From Gammaproteobacteria bacterium (GTDB taxonomy: Bacteria > Pseudomonadota > Gammaproteobacteria > Pseudomonadales > Azotimanducaceae): a stretch of DNA of 64,000 bases. Position 1 is the first letter of the stretch; the number at the start of each line of letters is the position of its first letter. The notes beneath the pieces are model-generated. The model had not been told where the DNA came from. It was given only the letters and a program-made list of their open reading frames with translations, and ran no database searches. This document shows, one piece after another, positions 17,668 through 26,167 of the stretch. The DNA lies in assembly GCA_028824555.1 (NCBI GenBank), contig JAPPDJ010000045.1, positions 32,508-96,507 of the forward strand. Direction: 5' to 3'. Both the position numbers and the translations under genes were made by a program.

Positions 17668-19194
17668 CTACTGTCGGAACGTACCGCCGACTGCATGGTG
17701 GAGGGCGAGGCGGGCAAGGGCTACCTCTCTGAGGCCGCCCGCGTGGTTGGACTCTGCCGTCAGGGCAAGGCGTGAGGCATGGAGGGTGGCGACGTAGTCA
17801 TCGAGGCCCGATGCGTAACGGCGCTGCCGCAGCAAGGCTTCGGCGCGCGCCGCCTCTTTGTGGGATGCGAAGAGCTCGAGGCGGTCGTAGCTGGCCCGGA
17901 GCCCCGCCAAGGCGCTTTCGACCTCGTGCGTTGCGGTCAGCACCGAGCGACCGTAGCCGGCAACTGCGGCGGCGAGCTCGGCCTCGGCCACATCGACGTT
18001 GCCAAGCAGACGTCCACGCTGCAACACCGGCGAAAGCACGTTTGCGGTCAAGTTGCGAAACCACTGATCGGGTTCGAACCACGTCCCCGACTCCGCGCTG
18101 GTGAGGCCAATGGAGCCGGAAAGCGAAAGCGCCGGGAAGAGTTCCGCCTTGCGCGTGCCGACGGTGAGGCGTGCCGCAGTCACCCGCTCCTGGGCCCCCC
18201 GCACGTCGGGCCGCTGCACAAGGACATCCGCAGCCACTTCGCTCGGCACGGGCGATTGCCACGGCGCTGCCGGCAGCGCTTCCGGCAAGATGGCGGCGAG
18301 GTCGGCGCGATAGTCGCCCACTAGCACCCAAAGCCGCGCCTCGGCATCCGCCAGTCGCGCCTCCATGCGGGGAAGCTCGGTCTTGGCATTGCGCGCCGCC
18401 TGCTGCACGGAGTAGAAGCTGTGGGCATCCGCCAATCCGCCGACGTACTGGCCTTTGGCGTGCCGTTCCCATTCCTGTAGCAGCGTGGAGGTCTTGGTTG
18501 CCAAGTGAACTTGGTGCCGCAGATCCACCACTTCCAGATACGTTGCCGCGGTTTCGGTCAAGACGCCCATCCGCACGGCTTGGAGGTCCCACTTCGCCGC
18601 CTCGCTCCGCGCACCGGCGGCACCGGCGGCTTGGCGGTCGCGACCCCAAACATCGACCGTATAGGAGAAGCCGGCCGCGACGGAATACGTCGGGAGGTCA
18701 ATGCGCTCCGGCGCTCTGAAACCGAGTTGCTCGAACGTGTCGGGGCCGAGGCCGAATTCGTCTAGCTGCGCGCCTAGACCGGTATTGGCTGGCGCCCTCA
18801 CATCTTCTTGACCGACCAACGGCCGAACGGCGGGCAACCGCGCCGAACTCGCGACCCGCGCCTGAGCGCGTGCCTGGTGCACCCGCGCGATCCCCTCTTG
18901 AATGTCGAAGTTCGACTCCAAGGCGGCGCTAAGCACCTGACTCAGCACAGGATCGTCGAATTCCTGCCACCAGGCGGTCGCCGCGCCCGAAGGGTGCGCG
19001 GAAGGAGAGGTCGCCGACTCCACCGGGGCGGCATCGGGTGTCGGCGCCTCCCGCGGCACCAGCCAAGTCGGCATCGAGGAACACGCGACACCCCCCGACC
19101 CAAGGCACGCCACGACAAGGCACCGCCCAAGCCGTCCCGCCGAGAGGGCGTTCAAGCCGCCAAGTGGCCGCGCCATGAAACCGATGCTGAACAA
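17668..19194 (-). CDS. TolC/NodT-family outer-membrane efflux lipoprotein
   Basis: 508 residues. The N terminus carries a signal peptide ending in a lipobox (GSGGVACSS, lipidated Cys about residue 38). Two repeated outer-membrane efflux domains follow, with YTVDVWGRDR, a long helix with LETAATYLEVVDL-like periodicity, and VQRPDVRGAQERV. It forms a trimeric channel across outer membrane and periplasm. An internal ATG at 19176 (MARPLGG) is an alternative start. It is convergent with the steroid-reductase gene and likely partners the RND pair at 9.2-13.6 kb. Confidence 0.9.
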   Translation of the reverse strand: MFSIGFMARPLGGLNALSAGRLGRCLVVACLGSGGVACSSMPTWLVPREAPTPDAAPVESATSPSAHPSGAATAWWQEFDDPVLSQVLSAALESNFDIQEGIARVHQARAQARVASSARLPAVRPLVGQEDVRAPANTGLGAQLDEFGLGPDTFEQLGFRAPERIDLPTYSVAAGFSYTVDVWGRDRQAAGAAGARSEAAKWDLQAVRMGVLTETAATYLEVVDLRHQVHLATKTSTLLQEWERHAKGQYVGGLADAHSFYSVQQAARNAKTELPRMEARLADAEARLWVLVGDYRADLAAILPEALPAAPWQSPVPSEVAADVLVQRPDVRGAQERVTAARLTVGTRKAELFPALSLSGSIGLTSAESGTWFEPDQWFRNLTANVLSPVLQRGRLLGNVDVAEAELAAAVAGYGRSVLTATHEVESALAGLRASYDRLELFASHKEAARAEALLRQRRYASGLDDYVATLHASRLALTAESNHAGGLREVALARLALHHAVGGTFRQ

Positions 19195-19291
19195 ACCGCT
19201 GAAAGCTCCGTTGCCGCGCCTGATCTGCCCCCTCGCATCTTACATGGCTCGACGGCCCCCTTTGGCTGCAGCTACGGCCAACCTGCCCCGG

Positions 19292-19321
19292 TTGCTTCGC
19301 CGCTTCCCGCACAGGTAGAAT
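19292..19321 (+). promoter_or_regulatory. candidate sigma-70 promoter for rplM-rpsI
   Basis: TTGCTT at 19292 and TAGAAT at 19316 are separated by 18 bases and lie 37 bases before the rplM start. Position and spacing fit the promoter of the ribosomal operon. Confidence 0.45.
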
Positions 19322-19357
19322 CGCCCGCTTGCTCCAACAAGACCCGCCAAGATCCGA

Positions 19358-19789
19358 ATGAAGACCATCAGCACTCGCCCGCAGGATGCGGAAAGGGAGT
19401 GGTTTGTCGTGGATGCCGAGGGCAAGACGCTCGGCCGACTGTCGAGCCAAATCGCCCACCGGCTGCGCGGCAAGCACAAGGCCGCCTACACGCCGCATGT
19501 GGACACGGGCGACTTCATTGTCGTTGTCAATGCCGAGAAGATTCGCGTCACCGGCAAGAAGGAGACGGACAAGCTCTACTACCGTCACTCCGGCTATCCG
19601 GGCGGAATCAAGAGCACGACCGTGCACAAGCTGCGCGAGGAGCACCCCGAGCGCATCTTGGCGAACGCCGTCAAGGGCATGTTGCCTCGCAACCCGTTGG
19701 GACGCGCCATGTTCCGCAAGCTGAAGGTGTATGCGGGGCCGGAGCATCCGCACACAGCGCAGCAGCCGCAAGCGCTCGAACTCACCTGA
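19358..19789 (+). CDS. rplM: 50S ribosomal protein L13
   Basis: 143 residues, the standard length for L13. Conserved segments include [47 protein letters not shown] and [19 protein letters not shown]. It assembles early into the large subunit. rpsI follows after 95 bases, the standard pair, and then the cytochrome bc1 genes. In many bacteria L13 represses its own operon through the mRNA leader; I could not identify a leader structure here. Confidence 0.98.
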   Translation: MKTISTRPQDAEREWFVVDAEGKTLGRLSSQIAHRLRGKHKAAYTPHVDTGDFIVVVNAEKIRVTGKKETDKLYYRHSGYPGGIKSTTVHKLREEHPERILANAVKGMLPRNPLGRAMFRKLKVYAGPEHPHTAQQPQALELT

Positions 19790-19884
19790 CAGCGTCGGTT
19801 AGCCGCTCACATAAGTTCATCCGCACGCCGCAAATGCGCCATCCAAGCGATCTGGCGGGCAATCAGCACTGAGGCTCATCCTCC

Positions 19885-20319
19885 ATGGCAGAAAGCAACA
19901 CATTCGGCGTCCCGCGCACCGGGCGAGGCAACGCGCCGAGCAACTACGGCACCGGCCGGCGCAAGACTGCGGCCGCGCGGGTGTTCATCCGGCCGGGCAA
20001 CGGCAGCATCCTGGTCAACCGCCGCCCCGTGGACGAATACTTCGGCCGTGAGACGGCGCGCATGATCGTCCGCCAGCCCCTCGACGTGACCCGCACCGGC
20101 GACCGCTTCAACATCGCCGTCACGGTGCGGGGCGGCGGCGGCTCGGGCCAGGCCGGTGCTATCCGCCACGGCATCGCCCGGGCGCTCGTGGACTACGACG
20201 AGTCGTACCGCAAGCCGCTCAGAGACGCCGGCTTCCTCACCCGCGACGCCCGCGAGGTGGAACGCAAGAAAGTGGGGCTGCGCAAGGCGCGCAAGCGCCC
20301 GCAGTACTCGAAGCGCTGA
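19885..20319 (+). CDS. rpsI: 30S ribosomal protein S9
   Basis: 144 residues, slightly longer than the usual 130 because of an N-terminal extension ending at about residue 20. Conserved segments are [31 protein letters not shown] and the basic C terminus KRPQYSKR that reaches the tRNA in the P site. It is the second gene of the rplM operon. A 350-base gap follows, filled with tandem repeats, before petA. Confidence 0.98.
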   Translation: MAESNTFGVPRTGRGNAPSNYGTGRRKTAAARVFIRPGNGSILVNRRPVDEYFGRETARMIVRQPLDVTRTGDRFNIAVTVRGGGGSGQAGAIRHGIARALVDYDESYRKPLRDAGFLTRDAREVERKKVGLRKARKRPQYSKR

Positions 20320-20344
20320 GCACGTGGAATTGAGCGAGTTCGCG

Positions 20345-20608
20345 GGAGCCTTCAGCTTGCGGGACCAGAAGTTCCGCGCCAGCGGAACTTCCAACGCGCC
20401 CGCCAGGGCGCGCGAGCGCGAGGGGCTTCCCCTCGCTAGAGGAGCCTTCAGCTTGCGGGACCAGAAGTTCCGCGCCAGCGGAACTTCCAACGCGCCCGCC
20501 AGGGCGCGCGAGCGCGAGGGGCTTCCCCTCGCTAGAGGAGCCTTCAGCTTGCGGGACCAGAAGTTCCGCGCCAGCGGGATTGCGAACGCGCCCGCCAGGG
20601 CGCGCGTG
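20345..20608 (+). repeat. 96-bp tandem repeat, about 2.75 units, of the family-A palindrome
   Basis: Units begin with GGAGCCTTCAGCTTGCGGG at 20345, 20441 and 20537, an exact 96-base period. The first two units are almost identical; the third diverges after its first hairpin and is truncated. Each unit holds two inverted repeats, AAGTTCCGC...GCGGAACTT and GCGCCC...GGGCGC. They fill nearly all of the 350-base rpsI-petA gap, so petA is probably transcribed separately or through strong RNA hairpins. Confidence 0.9.
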
Positions 20609-20669
20609 GTAGCATCCGCGCCCGATCCGTCGGGACGCTTGAACCCCGCGAGCAACGGGAGGTGCTTGC

Positions 20670-21323
20670 TTGGCCGCTGAAAACGCGCCGGCCGATGTGC
20701 CGGCCAATGGGTCCGATGGCGCTGAGGCGCCGGAAGTGAACGTAGGGCGCCGCTATCTCCTGATCGGAGCGACAGCCGCTCTCAGCGGAGTCGGCGGCAT
20801 GTTCGCGGCAGTGCCGTTCGTGAAGTCCTGGGTGCCAAGCGCCAAGGCGCGCGCCGCTGGGGCGCCGATTCGGGTGGACATATCCCGCTTGTCACCAGGC
20901 GAAATGCTGGGGCCCATCCCGGCATGGAGAGGCCAGCCCGTGTTCATCGTCGCCCGCGACTCGACTGCGGTGGAACGTCTCAAGCAAGACAACCCAGACC
21001 TTGCCGACCCAGCCTCGGAGAACCCCGAGCGCCAGCCCGATTACGCCCGCAATCCGTGGCGTTCGAGAGAGGCGGAAGTTGGCGTCTATCTCGGCATCTG
21101 CACCCACCTCGGCTGTTCGCCGAAGTATCACGGCGAGGTCAAGCCGGAGGGTTTCGATCCGGACTGGCAAGGCGGCTTTTTCTGCCCCTGCCACGGCTCC
21201 CGCTTCGATCTCGCCGGCAGGGTGGTGAAGGGCGTGCCAGCACCGGACAACCTCGATGTGCCGCCGTATTCCTATGAGTCCGACACCGTGATCGTGATCG
21301 GCATCGACGAGGAGAACGCCTGA
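20670..21323 (+). CDS. petA: ubiquinol-cytochrome c reductase iron-sulfur subunit
   Basis: 217 residues with a TTG start preceded by GGGAGG. A twin-arginine type anchor (GRRYLLIGATAALSGVGG) places the soluble domain on the periplasmic side. The Rieske cluster is bound by CTHLGCS (C144) and CPCHGS. It takes electrons from ubiquinol at cytochrome b and passes them to cytochrome c1. The stop and the cytochrome b start share one base, so the bc1 genes are one operon. Confidence 0.95.
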   Translation: MAAENAPADVPANGSDGAEAPEVNVGRRYLLIGATAALSGVGGMFAAVPFVKSWVPSAKARAAGAPIRVDISRLSPGEMLGPIPAWRGQPVFIVARDSTAVERLKQDNPDLADPASENPERQPDYARNPWRSREAEVGVYLGICTHLGCSPKYHGEVKPEGFDPDWQGGFFCPCHGSRFDLAGRVVKGVPAPDNLDVPPYSYESDTVIVIGIDEENA

Positions 21324-22585
21324 TGGCCGAGGGCAACGTCAAACCCGCTGGGCCCCTGACGCGCCTCATGGGGTGGCTCGACGAGCGGATGCCGCTTACC
21401 GAGACCGTCGAGTACCACGCCACCAAGTACTACGCGCCGAAGAATTTCAATTTCTGGTACTACTTCGGCATCCTCGCCACGGTGGTACTGGGGCTGCAGC
21501 TCGTCACCGGGATTTGGCTCACCATGTCCTACGTGCCGAGCGGGGACGGTGCCTTTGCCTCGGTCGAATACATCATGCGCGACGTGGAGTACGGCTGGCT
21601 CATCCGCTACCTGCACTCCACCGGCGCCTCGGCCTTCTTCGTGGTGGTGTATCTGCACATGTTCCGGGCGCTGGCGTACGGCTCGTATCGCAAGCCGCGC
21701 GAGCTTCTGTGGCTGATCGGCATGGGCATCTATCTCGTGCTGATGGCGGAGGGTTTCTTCGGCTACCTGCTGCCCTGGGGCAACATGTCGTACTGGGGCG
21801 CACAGGTGATCGTGTCGCTGTTCGGCGCCATTCCCATCGTTGGCGCCGACCTTATGGAATGGGTGCGCGGCGATTTCCTCATGTCGGAAATCACCCTCAA
21901 CCGCTTCTTTGCCCTGCACGTGGTGGCGCTGCCGCTGGCGCTGGTGGGCTTGGTGTTCGTCCACATCGTGGCGCTGCACCACGTCGGCTCCAACAACCCC
22001 GACGGCATCGAAATCAAGGCAAACAAGGGTGCAGACGGCAAGCCCGTCGACGGCATCCCGTTCCACCCCTACTACACGGTGCATGACTTCCGTGCCACCG
22101 TGGTGTTCCTGTTCCTGTTCTGCGCGGTGGTGTTCTTCGCCCCGGAGATGGCCGGCTACTTCATCGAGAAGCCGAACTTCGAGCAGGCAAATCCGCTCAA
22201 GACCCCGGAATTGATCGCGCCGGTGTGGTACTACACGCCCTTCTACTCGATGCTGCGAGCGGCCACCTTCCCGTTCCTGGGGCTCGCGGCGAAGTTCTGG
22301 GGCCTCGTGGTGATGGGCGCGGCGATCCTGCTGCCGGCGGTGCTGCCTTGGCTCGATCGCAGCCCGGTGCGCTCAATGCGCTACAAGGGGCTGGCGTCGA
22401 AGCTGTTTCTGGCTGTGTTCGTCCTCAGCTTCTTCGTGCTCGGCTACCTCGGCACGATTCACCCGACGCCCATCGCCACCGCCGTCGCCCAGGTCTGCAC
22501 CGTGATCTACTTCGCCTACTTCGTGCTGATGCCCTGGTACACGCGGGTGGAGAAAACCAAGACGCCGCCGGAGCGGGTGACTTGA
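21323..22585 (+). CDS. petB: cytochrome b of the bc1 complex
   Basis: 420 residues with eight or nine membrane helices. The four heme-ligating His are in the second and fourth helices (LHSTGASAFFVVVYLHM and FFALHVVALPLALVGLVFVH). The quinol-site PEWY loop is replaced by PVWYYTPFYS, a PxWY variant common in proteobacteria. It forms the membrane core of complex III. The start shares a base with the petA stop and the end overlaps cytochrome c1 by 4 bases. Confidence 0.96.
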   Translation: MAEGNVKPAGPLTRLMGWLDERMPLTETVEYHATKYYAPKNFNFWYYFGILATVVLGLQLVTGIWLTMSYVPSGDGAFASVEYIMRDVEYGWLIRYLHSTGASAFFVVVYLHMFRALAYGSYRKPRELLWLIGMGIYLVLMAEGFFGYLLPWGNMSYWGAQVIVSLFGAIPIVGADLMEWVRGDFLMSEITLNRFFALHVVALPLALVGLVFVHIVALHHVGSNNPDGIEIKANKGADGKPVDGIPFHPYYTVHDFRATVVFLFLFCAVVFFAPEMAGYFIEKPNFEQANPLKTPELIAPVWYYTPFYSMLRAATFPFLGLAAKFWGLVVMGAAILLPAVLPWLDRSPVRSMRYKGLASKLFLAVFVLSFFVLGYLGTIHPTPIATAVAQVCTVIYFAYFVLMPWYTRVEKTKTPPERVT

Positions 22586-23409
22586 AAGCGCTGGGCATGA
22601 GAGCAGTGGCCAAGCGTGCTCTGCGGCCCGCGGCAGCCGTCCTGGTGGCGCTTTGGGCGTTGGCCGGCATCGCCGCCGAGAGCAACTGGGTGATGGAGCC
22701 CGTGCGGCCCAACCTCGAGGACATGCCGTCGTTGCAGCGCGGCGCGGCGCTGTACGCAAACTACTGCCTCGGCTGCCATTCGCTGAAGTTCCAGCGCTAC
22801 GAGCGAACCGCGGACGACCTTGAGATTCCGCATTCGGTGGCGCTCAAGAACCTGGTGTTCACCGGGCAGCAGATCGGCAGCCTCATGGTCAGTGCCATGC
22901 CGGACGAAAAGGCCAAGGGATGGTTCGGCACGCCGCCGCCTGACCTGACGATGGTGGCCAGGGTGCGTGGCCCCGAGTGGATCTACAACCTGCTCACCAC
23001 CTTTTATGCAGACGAGTCGCGCCCCTTCGGCGTCAACAACAAGGTGTATCCGAACATCGGCATGCCGCATGTGCTGATGGGGCTGCAAGGGGTGCCGACG
23101 GAGCAATGCCGGGGCAACCGTCCCGTGGACCTGCTCGACGGCGAAGAACTGCTCGTGGAAACGGAAGACGGCTACGAGCCGGCGCGCGAACCCAATTGCG
23201 ATCTGCCGCCGGTGGCTGACGGATCGGGCGCATACTCGCCGGAGGAGTTCCGTCAGGCGGCATACGACATCACCAACTTCCTCTACTACGTCGGCGAACC
23301 CACCCGGCTGGAGCGCGAGCGACTCGGCTATTGGGTGCTGGCCTTCCTCGCCGGGCTATTCGTCGTCGCTTGGCTGCTCAACCGTGAGTATTGGAAGGAT
23401 GTGCACTAG
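22582..23409 (+). CDS. petC: cytochrome c1
   Basis: 275 residues from a TTG that overlaps the petB stop (TTGA); an ATG at 22597 is the alternative start. A signal peptide (ALRPAAAVLVALWALAGIAA) precedes the heme c site CLGCH (C62). The axial Met is in the SAMPDEKAKGWFG segment, and a single C-terminal helix (YWVLAFLAGLFVVAWLL) anchors it. It accepts electrons from the Rieske protein. A perfect palindrome follows its stop by three bases. Confidence 0.94.
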   Translation: MKALGMRAVAKRALRPAAAVLVALWALAGIAAESNWVMEPVRPNLEDMPSLQRGAALYANYCLGCHSLKFQRYERTADDLEIPHSVALKNLVFTGQQIGSLMVSAMPDEKAKGWFGTPPPDLTMVARVRGPEWIYNLLTTFYADESRPFGVNNKVYPNIGMPHVLMGLQGVPTEQCRGNRPVDLLDGEELLVETEDGYEPAREPNCDLPPVADGSGAYSPEEFRQAAYDITNFLYYVGEPTRLERERLGYWVLAFLAGLFVVAWLLNREYWKDVH

Positions 23410-23412
23410 TAG

Positions 23413-23449
23413 CCCGTCGGATTTCGCCGGGTCGGCGAAATCCGACGGG
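23413..23449 (+). repeat. perfect 16-bp-stem palindrome after petC (family D)
   Basis: CCCGTCGGATTTCGCC and GGCGAAATCCGACGGG form a perfect 16-bp stem with a 5-base loop. There is no following T run, so a role as rho-independent terminator is uncertain; it could still halt or stabilise the pet mRNA. A related palindrome lies at 29345-29375. Confidence 0.8.
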
Positions 23450-23487
23450 GTGATAGGACGTAGCTGCGAGCGAACGCGAGCACGAAG

Positions 23488-23583
23488 GCCAGCAGTTCGC
23501 GCCAGCGGACTGCCGACGCGCCCTTCAGGGCGCGCTAGCGCCGCTTCGCGGCGCTCTGGCAGTTTTCGCTGGCGCGAAAACTG
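23488..23583 (+). repeat. cluster of family-A hairpins between petC and sspA
   Basis: Three consecutive inverted repeats: CAGTTCGCGCCAGCGGACTG at 23493, GCGCCCTTCAGGGCGC at 23519 and CAGTTTTCGC...GCGAAAACTG at 23560-23583. The 426-base gap 23410-23835 otherwise contains only the family-D palindrome and sequence in which I see no gene. Confidence 0.75.
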
Positions 23584-23835
23584 CTACGGTCCGTCGCATA
23601 CAGGGGAGGTCCGAGCGATTTCGACGCAGGCGCTAGTGTGCCGTCCCACGAATTTGAGCACTTCGGGATGCCCCAATCCTCGTCCCGACCGACCTTTCGG
23701 GGGACAAGCCTGGGCGGCACATCCTCCTTTTTTCCGGCGTCGTTGCGCCAGCCAGCGTCCAGTAGGGAAGGTAATGTACTTCCGGGACGCAACGCTAGGC
23801 CGCATTTCACCAGCCCTCGGACAGACGACACAACG

Positions 23836-24468
23836 ATGGACCTGAACGTTCGCCGCGCCTCCATGACGCTGTATTCGTCGCCACGGGACCATTACAGCCA
23901 CCGCATCCGCATGGTCTTGGCGGAGAAGGGCGTGACGGTGGACGTGGTGGAGGTGGACCCTTCGCGCAAGCCCGAGGCCCTCGCCGAGGTCAACCCCTAC
24001 AACACGGTTCCGACCTTGGTGGACCGCGACCTCGTGCTCTACGAGAGCAAGGTCATCATGGAGTATCTGGACGAGCGCTTCCCGCACCCGCCGCTGCTAC
24101 CGGTGTATCCCGTCGCGCGGGCCAGCAGCCGCTTGCTGATGCACCGCATCGACACCGACTGGGGCAAGGCAGTGGACCTGCTCATGATCGGCAAGGGGCG
24201 CGAATCGGTGCTTAGCCGCACGCGGCAGGAGCTGCGCGAGGGACTGGTGGCCATCGCTCCGGTGTTCGCCGACAAGCCCTTCTTCATGAACGACGAGTTC
24301 ACCCTGGTCGACTGCTGCGTTGCGCCGGTGCTGTGGCGCCTGAAGGCCATCGACATCAAGCTGCCGGAGCGCCAGGGGCGGCCGGTGAACCGCTACATGC
24401 AGAAGATGTTCAAGCGCCCATCGTTCCTCGCCAGCCTCACCGAACTCGAACGGGAGATGCGCGAGTGA
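23836..24468 (+). CDS. sspA: stringent starvation protein A (GST-fold)
   Basis: 210 residues of glutathione-S-transferase fold. The N-terminal thioredoxin-like domain carries MTLYSSPRDHYSHRIRMVLAEKG without the catalytic residue of true GSTs, NTVPTLVDRDLVLYESKVI follows, and the helical domain ends FKRPSFLASLTELE. SspA binds RNA polymerase in stationary phase. It sits after petABC and overlaps sspB by 4 bases, as in many gammaproteobacteria. The long upstream gap suggests its own promoter. Confidence 0.95.
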   Translation: MDLNVRRASMTLYSSPRDHYSHRIRMVLAEKGVTVDVVEVDPSRKPEALAEVNPYNTVPTLVDRDLVLYESKVIMEYLDERFPHPPLLPVYPVARASSRLLMHRIDTDWGKAVDLLMIGKGRESVLSRTRQELREGLVAIAPVFADKPFFMNDEFTLVDCCVAPVLWRLKAIDIKLPERQGRPVNRYMQKMFKRPSFLASLTELEREMRE

Positions 24469-24857
24469 CGCCTCCCCGCCCGTATCTCGTGCGGGCGCTG
24501 ATCGACTGGATCGTGGACAACGACTGCACGCCCTTCGTCGCCATCGCCAGCGACATGGACGGCGTGACCGTGCCCCCGGGAACCGCCAAGGACGGTCGTG
24601 TCGTTCTCAACCTCTCCGCATCCGCCACCCGCAACCTCGAAATCTCGAACGAACGCCTCACTGTGGACTGTCGCTTCAGCGGCAAGCCGTTTCACGTCAC
24701 AGCCCCGATGGGCGCAGTCGTCGCCGTGTTTGCCCGCGAAAGCGGCGAAGGCATGTCCTTCGAGCCCTCGCCGGCCGGACAAACACCAAGCGTCGAAGGC
24801 ACACCGCCCACCAAGCCGCCACCAAAGCAGGGCCCCAAGCTCACCCTCGTGACCTGA
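24465..24857 (+). CDS. sspB: ClpXP protease specificity-enhancing factor SspB
   Basis: 130 residues from GTG overlapping the sspA stop. The substrate-binding beta-barrel carries RPYLVRALIDWIVDNDCTPF and DCRFSGKPFHVTAPMGAVVAVFAR. A Pro-rich flexible tail ends in KLTLVT, close to the ClpX-docking consensus. SspB delivers ssrA-tagged proteins to ClpXP. The gap that follows holds two repeat elements. Confidence 0.94.
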   Translation: MTPPRPYLVRALIDWIVDNDCTPFVAIASDMDGVTVPPGTAKDGRVVLNLSASATRNLEISNERLTVDCRFSGKPFHVTAPMGAVVAVFARESGEGMSFEPSPAGQTPSVEGTPPTKPPPKQGPKLTLVT

Positions 24858-24880
24858 CGGTTGCCCGCCAGCGCGCAAGT

Positions 24881-24993
24881 GCCCCCGTAGGGGCGGGGCT
24901 TGTCCCCGCCCGTCTTGGATTCGACACGAGGAACTCGTCGAAGCGCAGCAGTTCGCGCAAGCGAACTGCCAACGCGCCCGTCAGGGCGCGCCG
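24881..24993 (+). repeat. family-C palindrome and family-A double hairpin after sspB
   Basis: A GTAGGGGCGGGGCTTGTCCC type palindrome lies at 24888-24910, followed by CAGTTCGCGCAAGCGAACTG at 24949-24968 and GCGCCC...GGGCGC at 24974-24992. They separate sspB from the convergent BON gene. Confidence 0.75.
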
Positions 24994-25046
24994 GGACGGG
25001 ATTGCGCCGGCCCCGCCTTGTTCGCTGCCGGCGGACGCAATTCGGC

Positions 25047-25598
25047 TTAATCGACGTACTCGAACACCTTCACGATCTTGCGCACGCCAAAGACCTCCTG
25101 CGCTTCCGCCACCGTGACGTCTGCATCCTCGCGGCGGACCCGGCCCAAGAGATACACCACACCATCCTCGGTGGTGACGCCAACATCGCTCTCGATGGTG
25201 GCGTTCGCGAGCAGCCTTGCGCGCACCTTGGTCGAGATCCAGGAGTCGTTCGTGCGGGCGACGTAGTTGGTGGGGCCGCTCACCAGGATCTCGTTGTGGA
25301 CCTTTCGCACCTTGCGAATGCCGTCGAGCGCGGCGGCAGCCTTGCCACGGAGCGCACTGTTCTCCACCTGCCCGGTAAGCAGCACGATGCCGTTGAAGCA
25401 CACCACGCTGACATTGCCGGTGCGGAACATTTCATCGGCCTCAAGGATGCGCTGCCGTGCCATCCGTTCCACTACCTGATCGTCGAGGATCACGCCGGGG
25501 GTGCGGGCATGGGGATCGTCCGTGGTGATCGCGGCACAGGCGGTGAAGCACAGCAACAGCGCAACCGCCGCGGTGCGGGGCAGAAGGTCATAGGGCAT
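25047..25598 (-). CDS. BON-domain lipoprotein (DolP/OsmY-like)
   Basis: 183 residues. The signal peptide ends in a lipobox (LLLCFTACAA, lipidated Cys about residue 21). Two BON domains follow, the first with VVCFNGIVLLTGQV and the second with GVTTEDGVVYLLGRVRRED. BON lipoproteins of this type protect the outer membrane and bind phospholipid. The start codon lies within a 32-bp duplicate of the 3' end of the upstream yraN gene, and no clear ribosome site precedes it. Confidence 0.88.
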   Translation of the reverse strand: MPYDLLPRTAAVALLLCFTACAAITTDDPHARTPGVILDDQVVERMARQRILEADEMFRTGNVSVVCFNGIVLLTGQVENSALRGKAAAALDGIRKVRKVHNEILVSGPTNYVARTNDSWISTKVRARLLANATIESDVGVTTEDGVVYLLGRVRREDADVTVAEAQEVFGVRKIVKVFEYVD

Positions 25599-25723
25599 TG
25601 CGAGTCCAATCCCAGTGAACGCGCGCCCTTGCGGGCGCGTTGGCAGTTCGCTCGCGCGAACTGCAGGCGCTTTGCGCAACGACTCCTTTAGAGGGCATTG
25701 CGAATCCAATCCCAATGAACGCG
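25592..25723 (-). repeat. 32-bp direct duplication enclosing a family-A double hairpin
   Basis: Positions 25592-25623 and 25692-25723 match at 30 of 32 bases, exactly 100 bases apart. Between them are GCGCGCCCTTGCGGGCGCG (25621-25639) and CAGTTCGCTCGCGCGAACTG (25644-25663). One copy encodes the YraN C terminus, the other the start of the BON lipoprotein. Confidence 0.9.
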
Positions 25724-26167
25724 GTAGTCTGGCTTTGAGCCCGACACCACGTCAAACCGCACGCTGCGCAGGCGGTGTTCCGGGTGGTCGCGACGGTATA
25801 GCTCGGCGGTTCGAGCGATGCGCTGGCGTTTGCCTGGACCGATGGAGCCGATGCCCGAGGTCCAGGCCCCCGCGCCGCGAAAGCGCACCTCCACAAACAC
25901 CAGCGTGTCGCCGTCGAGCATCACGAGATCGAGTTCCCCTGTGCGCCGTTCGTAGTTGCGGGCAAGTGTCCGCAGGCCCTGACGGCGCAGCATCCGCTCT
26001 GCAGAACGTTCCAGCCGCAGGCCGAACCGGCGCTGTTTGCGCAGACGCGCCTTGCGTGCAGCATGCCGCCTCTCCGAGGCCACATCTGCCGCCTTGAGCC
26101 GTTGCCGGCGCTTGCTCCAGTGCCTGAGGCGCTGCCGGATGCGGCCGATTCCGTCGCGGCCCGTCAT
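25688..26167 (-). CDS. yraN: YraN family (UPF0102) nuclease-fold protein
   Basis: 159 residues, about 40 longer than typical because of a very basic N-terminal extension (RQRLRHWSKRRQRLK onward). The core has LARNYERRTGELDLVMLDGD and TLVFVEVRFR, the Glu/Asp and ExK-like residues of the restriction-endonuclease fold. The C terminus VHWDWIRNAL is the usual YraN ending. It overlaps the lpoA stop by 4 bases (ATGA). The biological role of YraN is not established. Internal starts near residue 40 would give a conventional length. Confidence 0.9.
   Translation of the reverse strand: MTGRDGIGRIRQRLRHWSKRRQRLKAADVASERRHAARKARLRKQRRFGLRLERSAERMLRRQGLRTLARNYERRTGELDLVMLDGDTLVFVEVRFRGAGAWTSGIGSIGPGKRQRIARTAELYRRDHPEHRLRSVRFDVVSGSKPDYRVHWDWIRNAL

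Noticed and set aside
20345..20608. CRISPR-like array
   Set aside because: The 96-bp units are contiguous and identical with no unique spacers and contain internal palindromes; no cas genes are nearby.
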